The notes under the pieces: model-generated
What the model was told of the DNA's origin: nothing
Seen by the model: only the letters and a program-made list of their open reading frames with translations
The model's database searches: none
DNA from: Bacillota bacterium
Lineage (GTDB): Bacteria > Bacillota > Clostridia > Christensenellales > Aristaeellaceae
NCBI GenBank assembly: GCA_023436585.1
Contig: JAEZIN010000018.1
Span: forward strand, 1 to 64,000
Reading direction: 5' to 3'
DNA length: 64,000 bases
Program-made: the position numbers and the translations under genes
Shown here: positions 1-8,517 of the stretch, in pieces
Layout: each line of letters opens with the position of its first letter
Position numbering within the stretch: the first letter of the stretch is position 1

Positions 1-180
1 TCCGGCTTGTTCAATAGTCGCATTGCTGCGCTGCCGCTTGCACTGCTTCTTTTCGCAAGTCTCCTCCGCCTAGCCCAATGCCGCCACTGGCGGCGGCTAG
101 GCTACGGAGCCTTTGGAAACCTTCGGAAGCCATCTTCTTAGATATTCATGCAATTCGCTCAGCACGAAAGCCCCTTTTCG
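1..180. repeat. Dispersed repeat, copy 1 (cut by window edge)
   Basis: The left edge is non-coding and aligns over most of its length with 34740-34920. Shared blocks include CTCCTCCGCCT, a CCGCC-TGGCGG inverted repeat and CTTTGGAAACC followed by TCGG. A shorter relative lies at 58184-58262. It ends just before the stop codon of the PstS-like gene, so it may act as its 3' end. There is no coding potential I would trust here. Confidence 0.6.
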
Positions 181-202
181 TACGCTACAGCAACCGCTAT
201 CC

Positions 203-1249
203 TTATGGCGCTGCATAAGGGATGTATCCCGCCTGAGCCACACATCTTTGCCCTTCCTCACCCTGAAGCCAATTAGCAAAAGCGGCAGCGGCCTCGTCGC
301 CCTGCCTGTATACCGCATAGTAGCAGGCGGCAAACAGATACTTGCCGGTGCGGAGGTTCTCGGCCGAAGGTGTAATTCCGTTGACGCTCAGCACCTTCAG
401 ATCCCCCGACTTGTACAAGTTTTCAATGTAGTATAGGTAGGAATAGCCGATACTGTTCCCGCCGTTGTCATAGCTGCCAATCTGGCTGACAAGCTCGCCC
501 ATGCCTTCGGACACGTAGTTTTCCACGGCGCCTGATAAAGGCGTGCCTTTCATCACCAGGTTTTCCATGGCGGTCTGACTGCCGCTGTTAGGCTCCCGCT
601 GGAAAGGGATAATCTGTTCATCCGCGCCGCCCACCGCCGACCAATTGCGAACCGCCCCCGTATATATCCCCCGTATTTCCTCCAGGCTCAAATCGTTCAC
701 AGGATTCCGGGCGTTTACCAAAAAGACGAAGGCATCATAGCAGAAGGGGACCTTCACAAGCGTCACCCCAGCGTCCTCCGCCATTTTCAGTTCGTCGGCG
801 GAGGGCTCCGTAGCCAGTATGATGTCCACCGGGTGTGTACCGTCCATCATTGCATTTTCCGACGGGATGGTTACGGTGGGATTAGCCGCGCTTTGTATCA
901 GCCGCTCATAGGCATAGTGCGTGGTGGAGAAGGCAACAAAGCCTTTTAAATCCTCTTCCCGCATACCAAGCAACTGCCGCCCCAGCTCCATCGCCATGGG
1001 TACGCATACGGTGGAGCCGTCCAGCGACGGATAAGAACCCCACTGGTACTGGTATATAGCTGCGCCGTTTGCCTCCCCCGCCTGAACCTTCTCCCCCAAA
1101 GCAAAGGGGCTGCTTTGCACAAATGCCTGCCAGTCATCAGGGCGCCCGACGGGCTGGTTGATCTGCCCCCATGACCCGCTCTGCGCACTGGCCGCCATGC
1201 AAGCAAAGGATACCATAAGGCAAAGGATGATTGCCGCAATGCGTTTCAT
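203..1249 (-). CDS. PstS-like phosphate-type substrate-binding protein
   Basis: 348 aa from the chosen ATG at 1249, which starts MKRIAAIILC, a lysine/arginine plus hydrophobic signal peptide ending near SAQS. The middle has the PstS-type segment FLVNARNPVNDLSLEEIRGIY, then a WSAVGG and an EPNSGSQT stretch, the usual phosphate-binding loop region of the PBP-like family. The start overlaps the upstream stop codon by four bases (ATGA), so it is translationally coupled to the LRR/SH3 gene. No pstC, pstA or pstB is present nearby. It may therefore be a stand-alone ligand sensor or a secreted binding protein and not part of a full transporter. A longer reading frame begins at 1339 but has no signal peptide at its start. 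Confidence 0.75.
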   Translation of the reverse strand: MKRIAAIILCLMVSFACMAASAQSGSWGQINQPVGRPDDWQAFVQSSPFALGEKVQAGEANGAAIYQYQWGSYPSLDGSTVCVPMAMELGRQLLGMREEDLKGFVAFSTTHYAYERLIQSAANPTVTIPSENAMMDGTHPVDIILATEPSADELKMAEDAGVTLVKVPFCYDAFVFLVNARNPVNDLSLEEIRGIYTGAVRNWSAVGGADEQIIPFQREPNSGSQTAMENLVMKGTPLSGAVENYVSEGMGELVSQIGSYDNGGNSIGYSYLYYIENLYKSGDLKVLSVNGITPSAENLRTGKYLFAACYYAVYRQGDEAAAAFANWLQGEEGQRCVAQAGYIPYAAP

Positions 1250-2811
1250 TGTTGATTCCCCATGCTTTCCTGTGGCACGATGTCCACAAATTGTTTCATC
1301 ATGTACCCTTCCTGAAAACCAACCCGGACCTGATACCAATCACCTGTTTCAGAAAGAATCTCCACCTGCGTGCCGCTGAAAAACTTGCCCAAGCTTTCTG
1401 CGCCCTTATCAGGTTTCGCCCGCAGATGCAGCCGGTCCCGCGGGTCGCTGTTGATTACGATGCCAAATGTCTTGCTGTCGCCGGTATATTCGCGGATCAA
1501 GGATAAGTCTCCAATATAGGCATAGCCGTAGACATATTCTTCTTCGGGGAGCACAATCTGGCACCATTGTCCCAGCTGCCGGTTGATGACAGCGTCTTCA
1601 TCCTTTTTTACGGTCCAGTCCGGCTTTAAATCGCAGGGCAGTACATACAGGTCCCAGTATGCGACGGCCGGCTTGCCCCGCGCCGCTGCCCGAACCGGAG
1701 TGAACAAGCCCTGCATCGGATCGGTCAGCACGATGTCATCCGTTTTCACATACCCTCCCATGCCGGTCTCGGTAACCTCCTGAGAGCGGTAACTGACCTG
1801 ATAAAAATCTCCCTCCTGCCCAATGACCTCCATCGCGGATCCGCTATAATACCTGCCCACCACCTTCGCGTTTTCATCCGGCGCTTCATACACTGTAACA
1901 GATTCCCGGGCGTTCTGAGGGTTCAGCGCGCCGTACAGGGTCGGTAGCCTGTAGGTGATATCATACGAGCCTTGGTTGGTATCGCCCTTCCATTCATTGT
2001 ACCCCTCCAGCAGCGGACAGTTTTGAAAAATCTCCTTACCTACTTTTATGTGCTGCGGCACGGCGATACCTGTCAGATGAACGCAGTCAATAAACGCATA
2101 GTCACCTATAGTGGATAGGGACAGCGGCAGAGCCGCAAAACGGAGCATACCGCAGCGGGCGAAGGCAGAATCCCCAATGACCGTAAGCCCAAACGGCAAG
2201 GAAACGCTTTGCAGGTAGTCATTATGGCCAAAAGCGTATTTTGCAATTGTTGTTGTTCCGGCCGGCACATCATAATGCGCATCCGGCCGGCCTTGGGGAT
2301 AGTAAACAAGCGTGCTTCCATCCTTGGTAAATACCACGCCGTCCACGCTCATGAAATAAGGATTTTCAGGGGATACAACAACCCTTGAAAGCGCATAGCA
2401 ATCATAAAAAACGGTCGCGCCAAACTCCCTGAGCGTGGATGGCAGAGATGCCGCCTTCAATCCGCCGCAATTGGAATAGGCTCCGCTGGCCATGGTCTCG
2501 ACGCCCTCGGGGATATTCGCCTCCGTAATCCGCCCGGCACCATAAAAGGTTTCTCCGATATGGCGGAGACTGTCTGGCAGAATGATTTTGTGGGCGTAGC
2601 GCGCGTCCTCCTCGCGTATGCTGGCATAGTCTATGCTCTGTACGCCGTCAGCTATGGTGAGCACACCGCTTTCGACGGTGTACGCGACGAAGCCTTCTTC
2701 CGCTTTAGCAGGATTGGGGGCAAGCAGCGCTGCCATGATGAGAAGATAGAAAAGCGGAGCTAGCATGAAATGTAGTAACCGCCTGCGCTTCTGGTTGTAA
2801 ATGACGGGCAT
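1246..2811 (-). CDS. Secreted leucine-rich-repeat (BspA type) protein with SH3 domains
   Basis: 521 aa from ATG 2811, which has a GGGGAGG ribosome site seven bases upstream. A signal peptide or anchor follows (RRRLLHFMLAPLFYLL). Residues about 50-270 hold BspA-like LRR_5 repeats, with the recurrent pattern I-x-x-x-A-F-x-x-C and L-P-x-x-L-x-x-I-G. Two bacterial SH3-like modules follow, one containing YYSGSAMEVIGQEGDFYQV and one at the C-terminus containing FFSGTQVEILSETGDWYQV. The protein is probably exported and binds cell wall or a surface ligand. It is the first gene of a two-gene unit with the PstS-like protein. An earlier in-frame ATG at 2913 exists but has a poorer context. Confidence 0.75.
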   Translation of the reverse strand: MPVIYNQKRRRLLHFMLAPLFYLLIMAALLAPNPAKAEEGFVAYTVESGVLTIADGVQSIDYASIREEDARYAHKIILPDSLRHIGETFYGAGRITEANIPEGVETMASGAYSNCGGLKAASLPSTLREFGATVFYDCYALSRVVVSPENPYFMSVDGVVFTKDGSTLVYYPQGRPDAHYDVPAGTTTIAKYAFGHNDYLQSVSLPFGLTVIGDSAFARCGMLRFAALPLSLSTIGDYAFIDCVHLTGIAVPQHIKVGKEIFQNCPLLEGYNEWKGDTNQGSYDITYRLPTLYGALNPQNARESVTVYEAPDENAKVVGRYYSGSAMEVIGQEGDFYQVSYRSQEVTETGMGGYVKTDDIVLTDPMQGLFTPVRAAARGKPAVAYWDLYVLPCDLKPDWTVKKDEDAVINRQLGQWCQIVLPEEEYVYGYAYIGDLSLIREYTGDSKTFGIVINSDPRDRLHLRAKPDKGAESLGKFFSGTQVEILSETGDWYQVRVGFQEGYMMKQFVDIVPQESMGNQQ

Positions 2812-3026
2812 AAAAGTGCCTCCCCCGCATTGGCGCCGCCTTTGCCGCGCGGCCTTTCCCCCATAGAACGAACATATATGGTCATTTATTCCATTCCTTG
2901 AAAACTCCGGCATATTCTAGTATTTGTCCTAATTATGTGCTAACAATCAAAATAGTTATTGGCCGTCTCTAAAAAAGCAGCCCTTGAAAACTGAATGCTT
3001 TCAAGAGCTTTACTGGAAGATATGAA

Positions 3027-3055
3027 AATTCGAATCTACGGCACATCGGGTATGA
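3027..3055 (-). other. Degenerate copy of the tRNA-Met 3' half (possible old att site)
   Basis: 29 bases match the tRNA-Met att core at 5892-5920 and 29652-29680 with two mismatches. The match covers the T loop through the anticodon loop and stops at the same point of the anticodon loop as the island repeats. The acceptor end and CCA are not conserved. The rest of the 2914-3113 gap has no gene I can support. Confidence 0.5.
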
Positions 3056-3113
3056 CCTATAGAAGACAGCCGGGAAAAGCAGTGCAACAACGTAAAGCTC
3101 TGCCTTTACGGCA

Positions 3114-3971
3114 TTATGCCTCGTGAGCTACAATCCCCAACAGTCCTGGCCCTGTATGAACGGCCAGCACAGGGCTGACTGAGCTAATGAAGCTGTCGGC
3201 GACGTTTAATAATTCTTTCAAGTGTTCCAACAGCTTTTGCGCTTCGGCGGCTGCCGCGCCATGAACGACGGTCAGACGGATTCTGCGTTTGCCAAAACGG
3301 GCAACCGTCTCCCGTATCATTGCATCCAGTGCATTGGTATAGCCCCGGGCTTTTGCCAATGTTTGATAGACACCGTCAGGATTGATATAGATGACAGGCT
3401 TCAATTGCAAAATGGTGCCGATAACGCCTTCCACAAGGCCAATTCTGCCGCCCTTGCGCAAAAATTCAAGCGTTTTGATAATAAACATCCCAAGCTGCGT
3501 TTCCCGGGCGGCCTCTGCCCTTTCCACGGCCTTTTCAAAGGAACCGGTGGTTTCCAGGGCTTCCGCGGCTGCCAGTATCATCAAGCCAAGGCCGGTGGAC
3601 AAAGTCTTGCTATTGATCAAAGCAATCTTCATATCACCTTCAAAATCCTTTGTGATCATCTTCATCATGTTATATGTGCCGCTTAAACCGGACGAAATGG
3701 AAATATGAATCACATGGGTGGTGCCTTCCTCCCGCAGCCGCGTATACAAGGCGACTACATCTTCGGTAAAAGGCAGGCTGGTCTTGGGAAGCTCCTGACT
3801 CATAACGGTATACAATTCATTTTCAGATATTTCCAGCCTATCCCGGAATTCACCTTTGGAATAAGCAACGCGAAGTGGGATCATGTGGATATGGTGCATA
3901 TCAAGCATTTCTTGTGACAAATCACAGGATGAATCTGTGATCAGCGCTACCTTCTGAATATTCGCCATCAT
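3114..3971 (-). CDS. DegV family fatty-acid-binding protein
   Basis: 285 aa. The start at 3971 (MMANIQKVALITDSSCDL) is preferred because GGAG lies six bases upstream; a longer frame from 3995 is possible. It has the DegV signatures: an N-terminal ITDSSCDL, HISISSGLSGTY with the fatty-acid-contacting serine, and a C-terminal HTGPGLLGIV. Family members bind fatty acids, and in FakB proteins they present them to the kinase FakA. No fakA is visible here, so the partner is unknown. It is transcribed alone from the promoter at 4020-4047. Confidence 0.9.
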   Translation of the reverse strand: MMANIQKVALITDSSCDLSQEMLDMHHIHMIPLRVAYSKGEFRDRLEISENELYTVMSQELPKTSLPFTEDVVALYTRLREEGTTHVIHISISSGLSGTYNMMKMITKDFEGDMKIALINSKTLSTGLGLMILAAAEALETTGSFEKAVERAEAARETQLGMFIIKTLEFLRKGGRIGLVEGVIGTILQLKPVIYINPDGVYQTLAKARGYTNALDAMIRETVARFGKRRIRLTVVHGAAAAEAQKLLEHLKELLNVADSFISSVSPVLAVHTGPGLLGIVAHEA

Positions 3972-4019
3972 AAATTGCTCCAATCTCCATTTCATTTTAT
4001 GGGCATAGCATAATTATTA

Positions 4020-4047
4020 ATTATAGCATACCCCAAAGGTTAGTCAA
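4020..4047 (-). promoter_or_regulatory. Promoter of the degV-family gene
   Basis: On the minus strand TTGACT and TATAAT are separated by 16 bases, about 50 bases before the chosen start of the DegV gene. Confidence 0.65.
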
Positions 4048-4144
4048 TGATTGGAGAAAAAGTTTGCTTTGAACTAATTTCGCTGCCTTGCGGCATGACC
4101 CAGCAACTTGCCCGCATGGCGTGCAAATGGTATAATCACGCAGG

Positions 4145-4888
4145 GTGATTGATTTGGAGGAAGACAGGCGTCTTAACAAATATATCTCGGACAGCGGTTA
4201 CTGCTCGCGCCGCGAGGCGGACCGTCTGATCGAAGAGGGCAAAGTGACGGTTAACGGGCGCGTGGCGAAAATCGGGGAGAGGGTCGCCCCAGGCGCCCGT
4301 GTCGTTGTCGAAAAGCATCTTATAAGCGGATCGGGCGACAAGGCGTACATCGCGGTATACAAGCCGGTGGGCATTGTGTGCACCGCCGACCCCCGCGAGC
4401 CGTTGAACATTGTCGATTACATCCATTTTCCCGGGCGAATTTATCCCATCGGCCGCTTGGACAAGGACAGTGAAGGGCTGATTCTCTTGACCAGCGACGG
4501 GGATATCGTTAACCGCATCCTGCGCGCCTCGGGCAGGCACGAGAAAGAATACGAGGTCGCGGTAGACAGGCCCGTTACGACGGAATTTCTTGAGCGGATG
4601 AGCAGGGGCGTACCTGTCCTTGGGCAGGTTACACTCCCCTGCCGCGTACGCAAAACTGGCCCTGGCTCGTTCCGCATCATCCTGGTGCAGGGGCTGAACC
4701 GTCAAATACGCCGCATGTGTGAATATCTTGGATACAATGTCGTCCACCTGCGCCGGATACGCATCATGAATATTACCTTGGGTAATATGCGCCCCGGTCA
4801 TTGGCGTATGCTCACCAAGGCTGAGCTGAATACTCTGATGAATAGCCTTGATGCCGGGGGAAGCGGCACGCCGGAGGAGGAGGAATAG
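4145..4888 (+). CDS. rluF: 23S rRNA pseudouridine synthase, RluF type
   Basis: 247 aa. Residues about 9-60 form an S4 RNA-binding domain (LNKYISDSGYCSRREADRLI). The rest is a RsuA/RluB-type pseudouridine synthase domain with the catalytic-aspartate motif GRLDKDSEGL and the C-terminal GLNRQIRRMCEYLGYNV. The wording of these motifs and the conserved RIRIMNITLGN block fit RluF best, which modifies the 2604 region of 23S rRNA in E. coli. The target here is inferred. The start is GTG at 4145 or TTG at 4154; no strong ribosome site separates them. It is monocistronic and ends before the perfect hairpin at 4954. Confidence 0.85.
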   Translation: MIDLEEDRRLNKYISDSGYCSRREADRLIEEGKVTVNGRVAKIGERVAPGARVVVEKHLISGSGDKAYIAVYKPVGIVCTADPREPLNIVDYIHFPGRIYPIGRLDKDSEGLILLTSDGDIVNRILRASGRHEKEYEVAVDRPVTTEFLERMSRGVPVLGQVTLPCRVRKTGPGSFRIILVQGLNRQIRRMCEYLGYNVVHLRRIRIMNITLGNMRPGHWRMLTKAELNTLMNSLDAGGSGTPEEEE

Positions 4889-4953
4889 CTGCGCCGCTTC
4901 GGGATTACGGGACATAGAAAGCGAAAATGAGACAACAATTGTTTGGTTTTCCA

Positions 4954-4990
4954 ATAACAATCCCCCGGAAGACTTCCGGGGGATTGTTAT
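4954..4990. terminator. Perfect 17-bp stem-loop between convergent genes
   Basis: Arms 4954-4970 and 4974-4990 are perfectly complementary with a 3-base loop. It sits between rluF (+) and the decayed gene (-), so it is probably a bidirectional terminator. No long T tract follows on either side. Confidence 0.6.
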
Positions 4991-5017
4991 GCATACGGGT
5001 TGCCGATGAAATCTTAA

Positions 5018-5791
5018 TCATTGGCCATTCATAAATGTATCATACAACTCTTCGACCTGCCGGCGGCCAGCTTTCCGGATTCTATCATATGAACAAGAAA
5101 CTCCTCGAACGACTCGCCTTTGCTAACATAGTCCTCCTGTTGTATAAGGCTATAAATAGCAGCGCCTAACCCATCTACCCCACCGTCATGATCTGAAATA
5201 GTTCCTTGGGCCTTCTTTGATCAAATCAAACTTTTCTCGAATGACTACCTCAAGAGCATCTGCACAATTTTCCTCCAAAAAGCCTTCATACGTTGGATAG
5301 CCATAAGAAGCGTTACGATTGGCAAAGTTTTTTTGAAAAAATGCATCGTCTACAAGCTTGGCCCGTGCAGCCGTAAATCTGGGGTTTTCCGCACTAAAGG
5401 GAGGATGCATCATCTCATGAATCGCGTTTGCCAGTATTGCTTCAAAGTCGTTTGAGATGTCGGTTATATATTGCGTCCCGGCAATTTTCATGCCGTGAGG
5501 TTTTGCAAAATATATCAAGTACAGAATTATCTGATCTTCGCCTAACTTGTGCCCCAAGTATTTTTCGATTTCTGGTACGATATCATAATTGGCTATGCCT
5601 TCATTCACTATTTCATCGATATTTTTAACAACCTTGGGCAGTATGTTTTTTTCCCAATAGCCAGCAAAATCACTGGTGATCAGGAAATTCATAACTGTTT
5701 TTAAATCATCCTTACATAGCATGAAATTTGTTCTTTCTTCCACAGTGTACGTGCAATGCGCCTTCTTTAACACTTTCAACCCTAAGGCCAA
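5018..5791 (-). pseudogene. Decayed HExxH-motif protein gene
   Basis: An open frame of 201 codons (5791 to 5186, TTG start) contains HEMMH, a zinc-protease-like HExxH motif, and downstream an acidic EENCADALE. It stops at 5186. In another frame, from about 5205 down to 5029, a coherent continuation follows (DHDGGVDGLGAAIYSLIQQE, then SFEEFLVHMIESG). A second frame change may lead to a stop at 5018. I read this as one gene broken by a frameshift. The frame is also open upstream of 5791 to the edge of the tRNA terminator at 5844, with no good start, so the 5' end may be lost. It lies in the flank beside the island. Substrate unknown. Confidence 0.5.
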
Positions 5792-5843
5792 CGTAATGAA
5801 GATGCAGAAAATGCTTGTATTGCCATAGTATAAGTTAAGGAAT

Positions 5844-5920
5844 AAACAAAAAACCCACCATTTCGGTGAGTTTGCTGGTGGCTACGGTAGAATTCGAATC
5901 TACGACACTTCGGGTATGAA
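5844..5920. repeat. Left attachment-site repeat of the island (attL)
   Basis: Positions 5865-5920 are identical over 56 bases to 29625-29680. The match extends back to 5844 with two mismatches (at 5860 and 5864). The repeat contains the tRNA-Met terminator hairpin, CCA and the tRNA 3' half up to the anticodon loop. This is the displaced copy left by integration; the intact tRNA is at the other end. The adjoining 5921-6044 stretch holds no gene I can support. Confidence 0.9.
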
Positions 5921-6044
5921 TGCTTGGTCATCTCAACAACAATAAAATGAACAGCGTGTCTGCGATCATGCTTGTGCTGGCCAAATTCCAAACTTTGACA
6001 AGAGTTGAATGGCATCCATATGAATTTGTAAGGAGCCAAAGATC

Positions 6045-6299
6045 ATGAGGGCGATTATCGATGACAATGTCTATGATACCGAGTATGCAATACTGCTGGC
6101 TACATGCCAATATGATGAAGGTCTCACAGGCCAACTTTACATCAGTTCTTCAGGAGATTTTTTTCTGGTTGGTGGTCTGCCCGAACAAATTTGCCCATTA
6201 CACCCTATTACAGCAGAGTATTGGTCACAACGGTTTGCAGGACGTGAGGTGTATTTAGAAGTATGCAGATTAAACCACCTTTTAAAATGGAAAAGGTAA
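6045..6299 (+). CDS. Small hypothetical protein
   Basis: 84 aa beginning MRAIIDDNVYDTEYAILLAT, with AAGGAG upstream of the ATG. I do not recognise it and see no signal peptide or membrane segment. It is the first gene inside the left end of the island, on the opposite strand to the cargo operon. Confidence 0.5.
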   Translation: MRAIIDDNVYDTEYAILLATCQYDEGLTGQLYISSSGDFFLVGGLPEQICPLHPITAEYWSQRFAGREVYLEVCRLNHLLKWKR

Positions 6300-6371
6300 G
6301 ATTGAAAATACCTACACCAAGATGTCAATGTGTTAAGGTCATGAACCAAAATTACGTAGGGAGAGATAATC

Positions 6372-6577
6372 ATGTCAAAACAAGAAAACATGGATCATTC
6401 TCACGAAAGAGTAGTCTATTCGGTTGATGAAATACGAATCATGCTCAATCATGCAATTTCAATCCAATCTGGCATTGGATAGCCTTGGATACGAAGGATA
6501 AAAAGACGCTTACTTTCATGTCAGAGATAATTGAAGAATACCGCGATATTCACAAAGCCCCTATGTTGTTCGGGTAA
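6372..6577 (+). pseudogene. Short frameshifted gene at island left end
   Basis: ATG 6372 follows GGGAGAG and gives 36 residues (MSKQENMDHSHERVV...) before TAG at 6480. In a second frame, from about 6484, a coherent tail follows (ALDTKDKKTLTFMSEIIEEY) and ends at 6577, eight bases from the convergent radical SAM gene. The two pieces look like one protein of about 68 aa split by an indel. Function unknown. Confidence 0.35.
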
Positions 6578-6584
6578 GGATGGT

Positions 6585-8510
6585 TTAATGGTCAGGACGC
6601 TGAATCTGATAATATCGAAGCACTTCACAGATAGCAGGATCGTCCACAGTAATATCTTCGTCAGTGAAGTGGTTTTTCATGATAATGGGGTCAGCAACCG
6701 CTCGCTGATCAAGGTTAAGACCCCGGAAGGCTTCGCGCCATTCGTCGGTCAGAGTATCACAGGCATCGGTGTATTCACTCACCTTATCGAACCGTATGCG
6801 TTTGGCTTGATCATGCTCAAACCGATGGATAATCAGCGCTTCTGGCATCATCATGATTTCATGGAACTCCGCTTCGTCGGCACCGAAGGCGGCTTCAAAA
6901 AACTGCTTGCCGCGTCCGATTTTGCCGTGCGTTGAGGTCAGCACTGCTTGGACGGCGCGGACATATTTTTTGCTCCACTTCTTTCCGATAAAGTCGCGGT
7001 TGCGGAACCACTTCGGATCATCGATGGGATGGTACTTCATCGGGAAGGAGTAGATGGTCACGCCCAGTTCGTCGCAAAGGTCGACGGACAACTTCATGCG
7101 GCGGTAGAGGTCAACTGGCTCCTCGTCGAAGTTATAAAGCATATAGTTCGAGAGGTCGGTCAGCCCGGCGGTAGCGGCGGCACGGACGGCGCGTTCGTAG
7201 ATGCGGTGTTGCTTCCAGCTATCGAAGGCAATACGAACAGGGCGGATGTTGATCCTCGCCAGTATCGCCATGTTCTCCGGCGTAATCAGCCGCCCATCAA
7301 TGCCTTGGTTGAAGTCGATAATACGCTGGCGGCGCAAGGGGTGATAGGCATACTTCTGATATAAAGGTTGGATATACTCGTGCATGTCAAGTATTGCCGC
7401 TTTCGTCGCCGTGTGGTACTGATCACACTCTGCGTCCATAATACGCTTGTATAGCGTATCGCGAACAGCCTTGTCTTTGAAAGCTTTGGAGTTGTTACAC
7501 TTAGCGAGCAAGGCATCGTACAGGTCAACCATCACGCGGACATAAGCGCGGTCATTGATGCCATCGACCAGATTACGATAGGCTATTTCGTACGGGTTGG
7601 GCGGGACATACGTCGCGTCCTTTCCAAAGCCACAAGCGATGATTTCATCGATAATGCGTTCAAAGCATTCAGACTCGAGAACATTATTGTCGAGCAGCAT
7701 CAGGTTTTTCTGCTCGCCAAACCTTGCCTGCGCCGCTTCTAACTGCTGGCGCAGGGGTATATAGTTCTGGTACCTTGGCTCCAACTTGGGTACGGCGCAG
7801 AACTTGCACTTGTTCGGGCAGCCCCTCGTCATGTAGGCAAAGTAGGCATCTGTGGTCGGATATTTATAGTCGATCTCATCAAGGATAGAATAGTCCAAAG
7901 GCAGAGTATCAATGATGACATCGCTGTCTGCGTCAAGCATACCGGGGCTTTCCAGTATGCCGAATATGGGAACTATACCTGTTTCTCTTGTGATTTCTTT
8001 TGGGATGATGGACGAGGCGATGCCGCCAACAAAAACCTTACTCGGATTCTTGCAAAGCTGCTTTACGAAGTTGATAGTGTCAATGGTAATCGCCCACTCG
8101 AACGTAAACAGTGTGGTCACGCATACAACGTCAAAGCGCGGATTTTCGAAATAGTCCTTGTCCTTGAACTTTATTCTGTAGTCCCGGATCAAATCAAGGA
8201 GCATATCTGCGTCATCCCTCGTCGCGTCGTTACTGCGAATTTCTTCTTCGGGGATGTCGGCAGTTTTACCGTAGCGTATGTATGTGGTCAAAGTTGGGAT
8301 GAATCGCCGCCACTTCATATTGGCTGATACACCAAAAAGGAGCCGTATAAGCTCCTCGCATAACAAACTTGCTGCAAGTTGCTGAAGATCGCCTTTGTAA
8401 AATCGCACATTATCCCCGCGCTGCTTGTAATACGAGGAGATTTTCATCAGTCCCATGGGTGGATACTTGTTCCTATAGTTCGGCTCTATTAAAAGCACTT
8501 CACGTGGCAT
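6585..8510 (-). CDS. Radical SAM protein with B12-binding-like N-terminus
   Basis: 641 aa. The start VLLIEPNYRNKYPPMGLMKI resembles the N-terminus of cobalamin-binding radical SAM proteins. The cluster motif C231-x3-C235-x2-C238 (RGCPNKCKFCAVP) would bind the 4Fe-4S cluster that cleaves S-adenosylmethionine. The C-terminal 350 residues show no domain I can name. It is last in the operon nurA-herA-GHKL-rSAM; its start lies 7 bases after the GHKL stop, with its ribosome site (AGAAGG) inside the end of that gene, so it is co-translated. The substrate is unknown. A nucleic-acid or protein modification in a defence setting is inference only. It lacks clear viperin-type features. Confidence 0.85.
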   Translation of the reverse strand: MPREVLLIEPNYRNKYPPMGLMKISSYYKQRGDNVRFYKGDLQQLAASLLCEELIRLLFGVSANMKWRRFIPTLTTYIRYGKTADIPEEEIRSNDATRDDADMLLDLIRDYRIKFKDKDYFENPRFDVVCVTTLFTFEWAITIDTINFVKQLCKNPSKVFVGGIASSIIPKEITRETGIVPIFGILESPGMLDADSDVIIDTLPLDYSILDEIDYKYPTTDAYFAYMTRGCPNKCKFCAVPKLEPRYQNYIPLRQQLEAAQARFGEQKNLMLLDNNVLESECFERIIDEIIACGFGKDATYVPPNPYEIAYRNLVDGINDRAYVRVMVDLYDALLAKCNNSKAFKDKAVRDTLYKRIMDAECDQYHTATKAAILDMHEYIQPLYQKYAYHPLRRQRIIDFNQGIDGRLITPENMAILARINIRPVRIAFDSWKQHRIYERAVRAAATAGLTDLSNYMLYNFDEEPVDLYRRMKLSVDLCDELGVTIYSFPMKYHPIDDPKWFRNRDFIGKKWSKKYVRAVQAVLTSTHGKIGRGKQFFEAAFGADEAEFHEIMMMPEALIIHRFEHDQAKRIRFDKVSEYTDACDTLTDEWREAFRGLNLDQRAVADPIIMKNHFTDEDITVDDPAICEVLRYYQIQRPDH

Positions 8511-8517
8511 GACAATA

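Noticed and set aside
6585..8510. Radical SAM protein as a viperin homologue
   Set aside because: Much longer than viperin, with a B12-binding-like N-terminus and a different context around the C-x3-C-x2-C motif.
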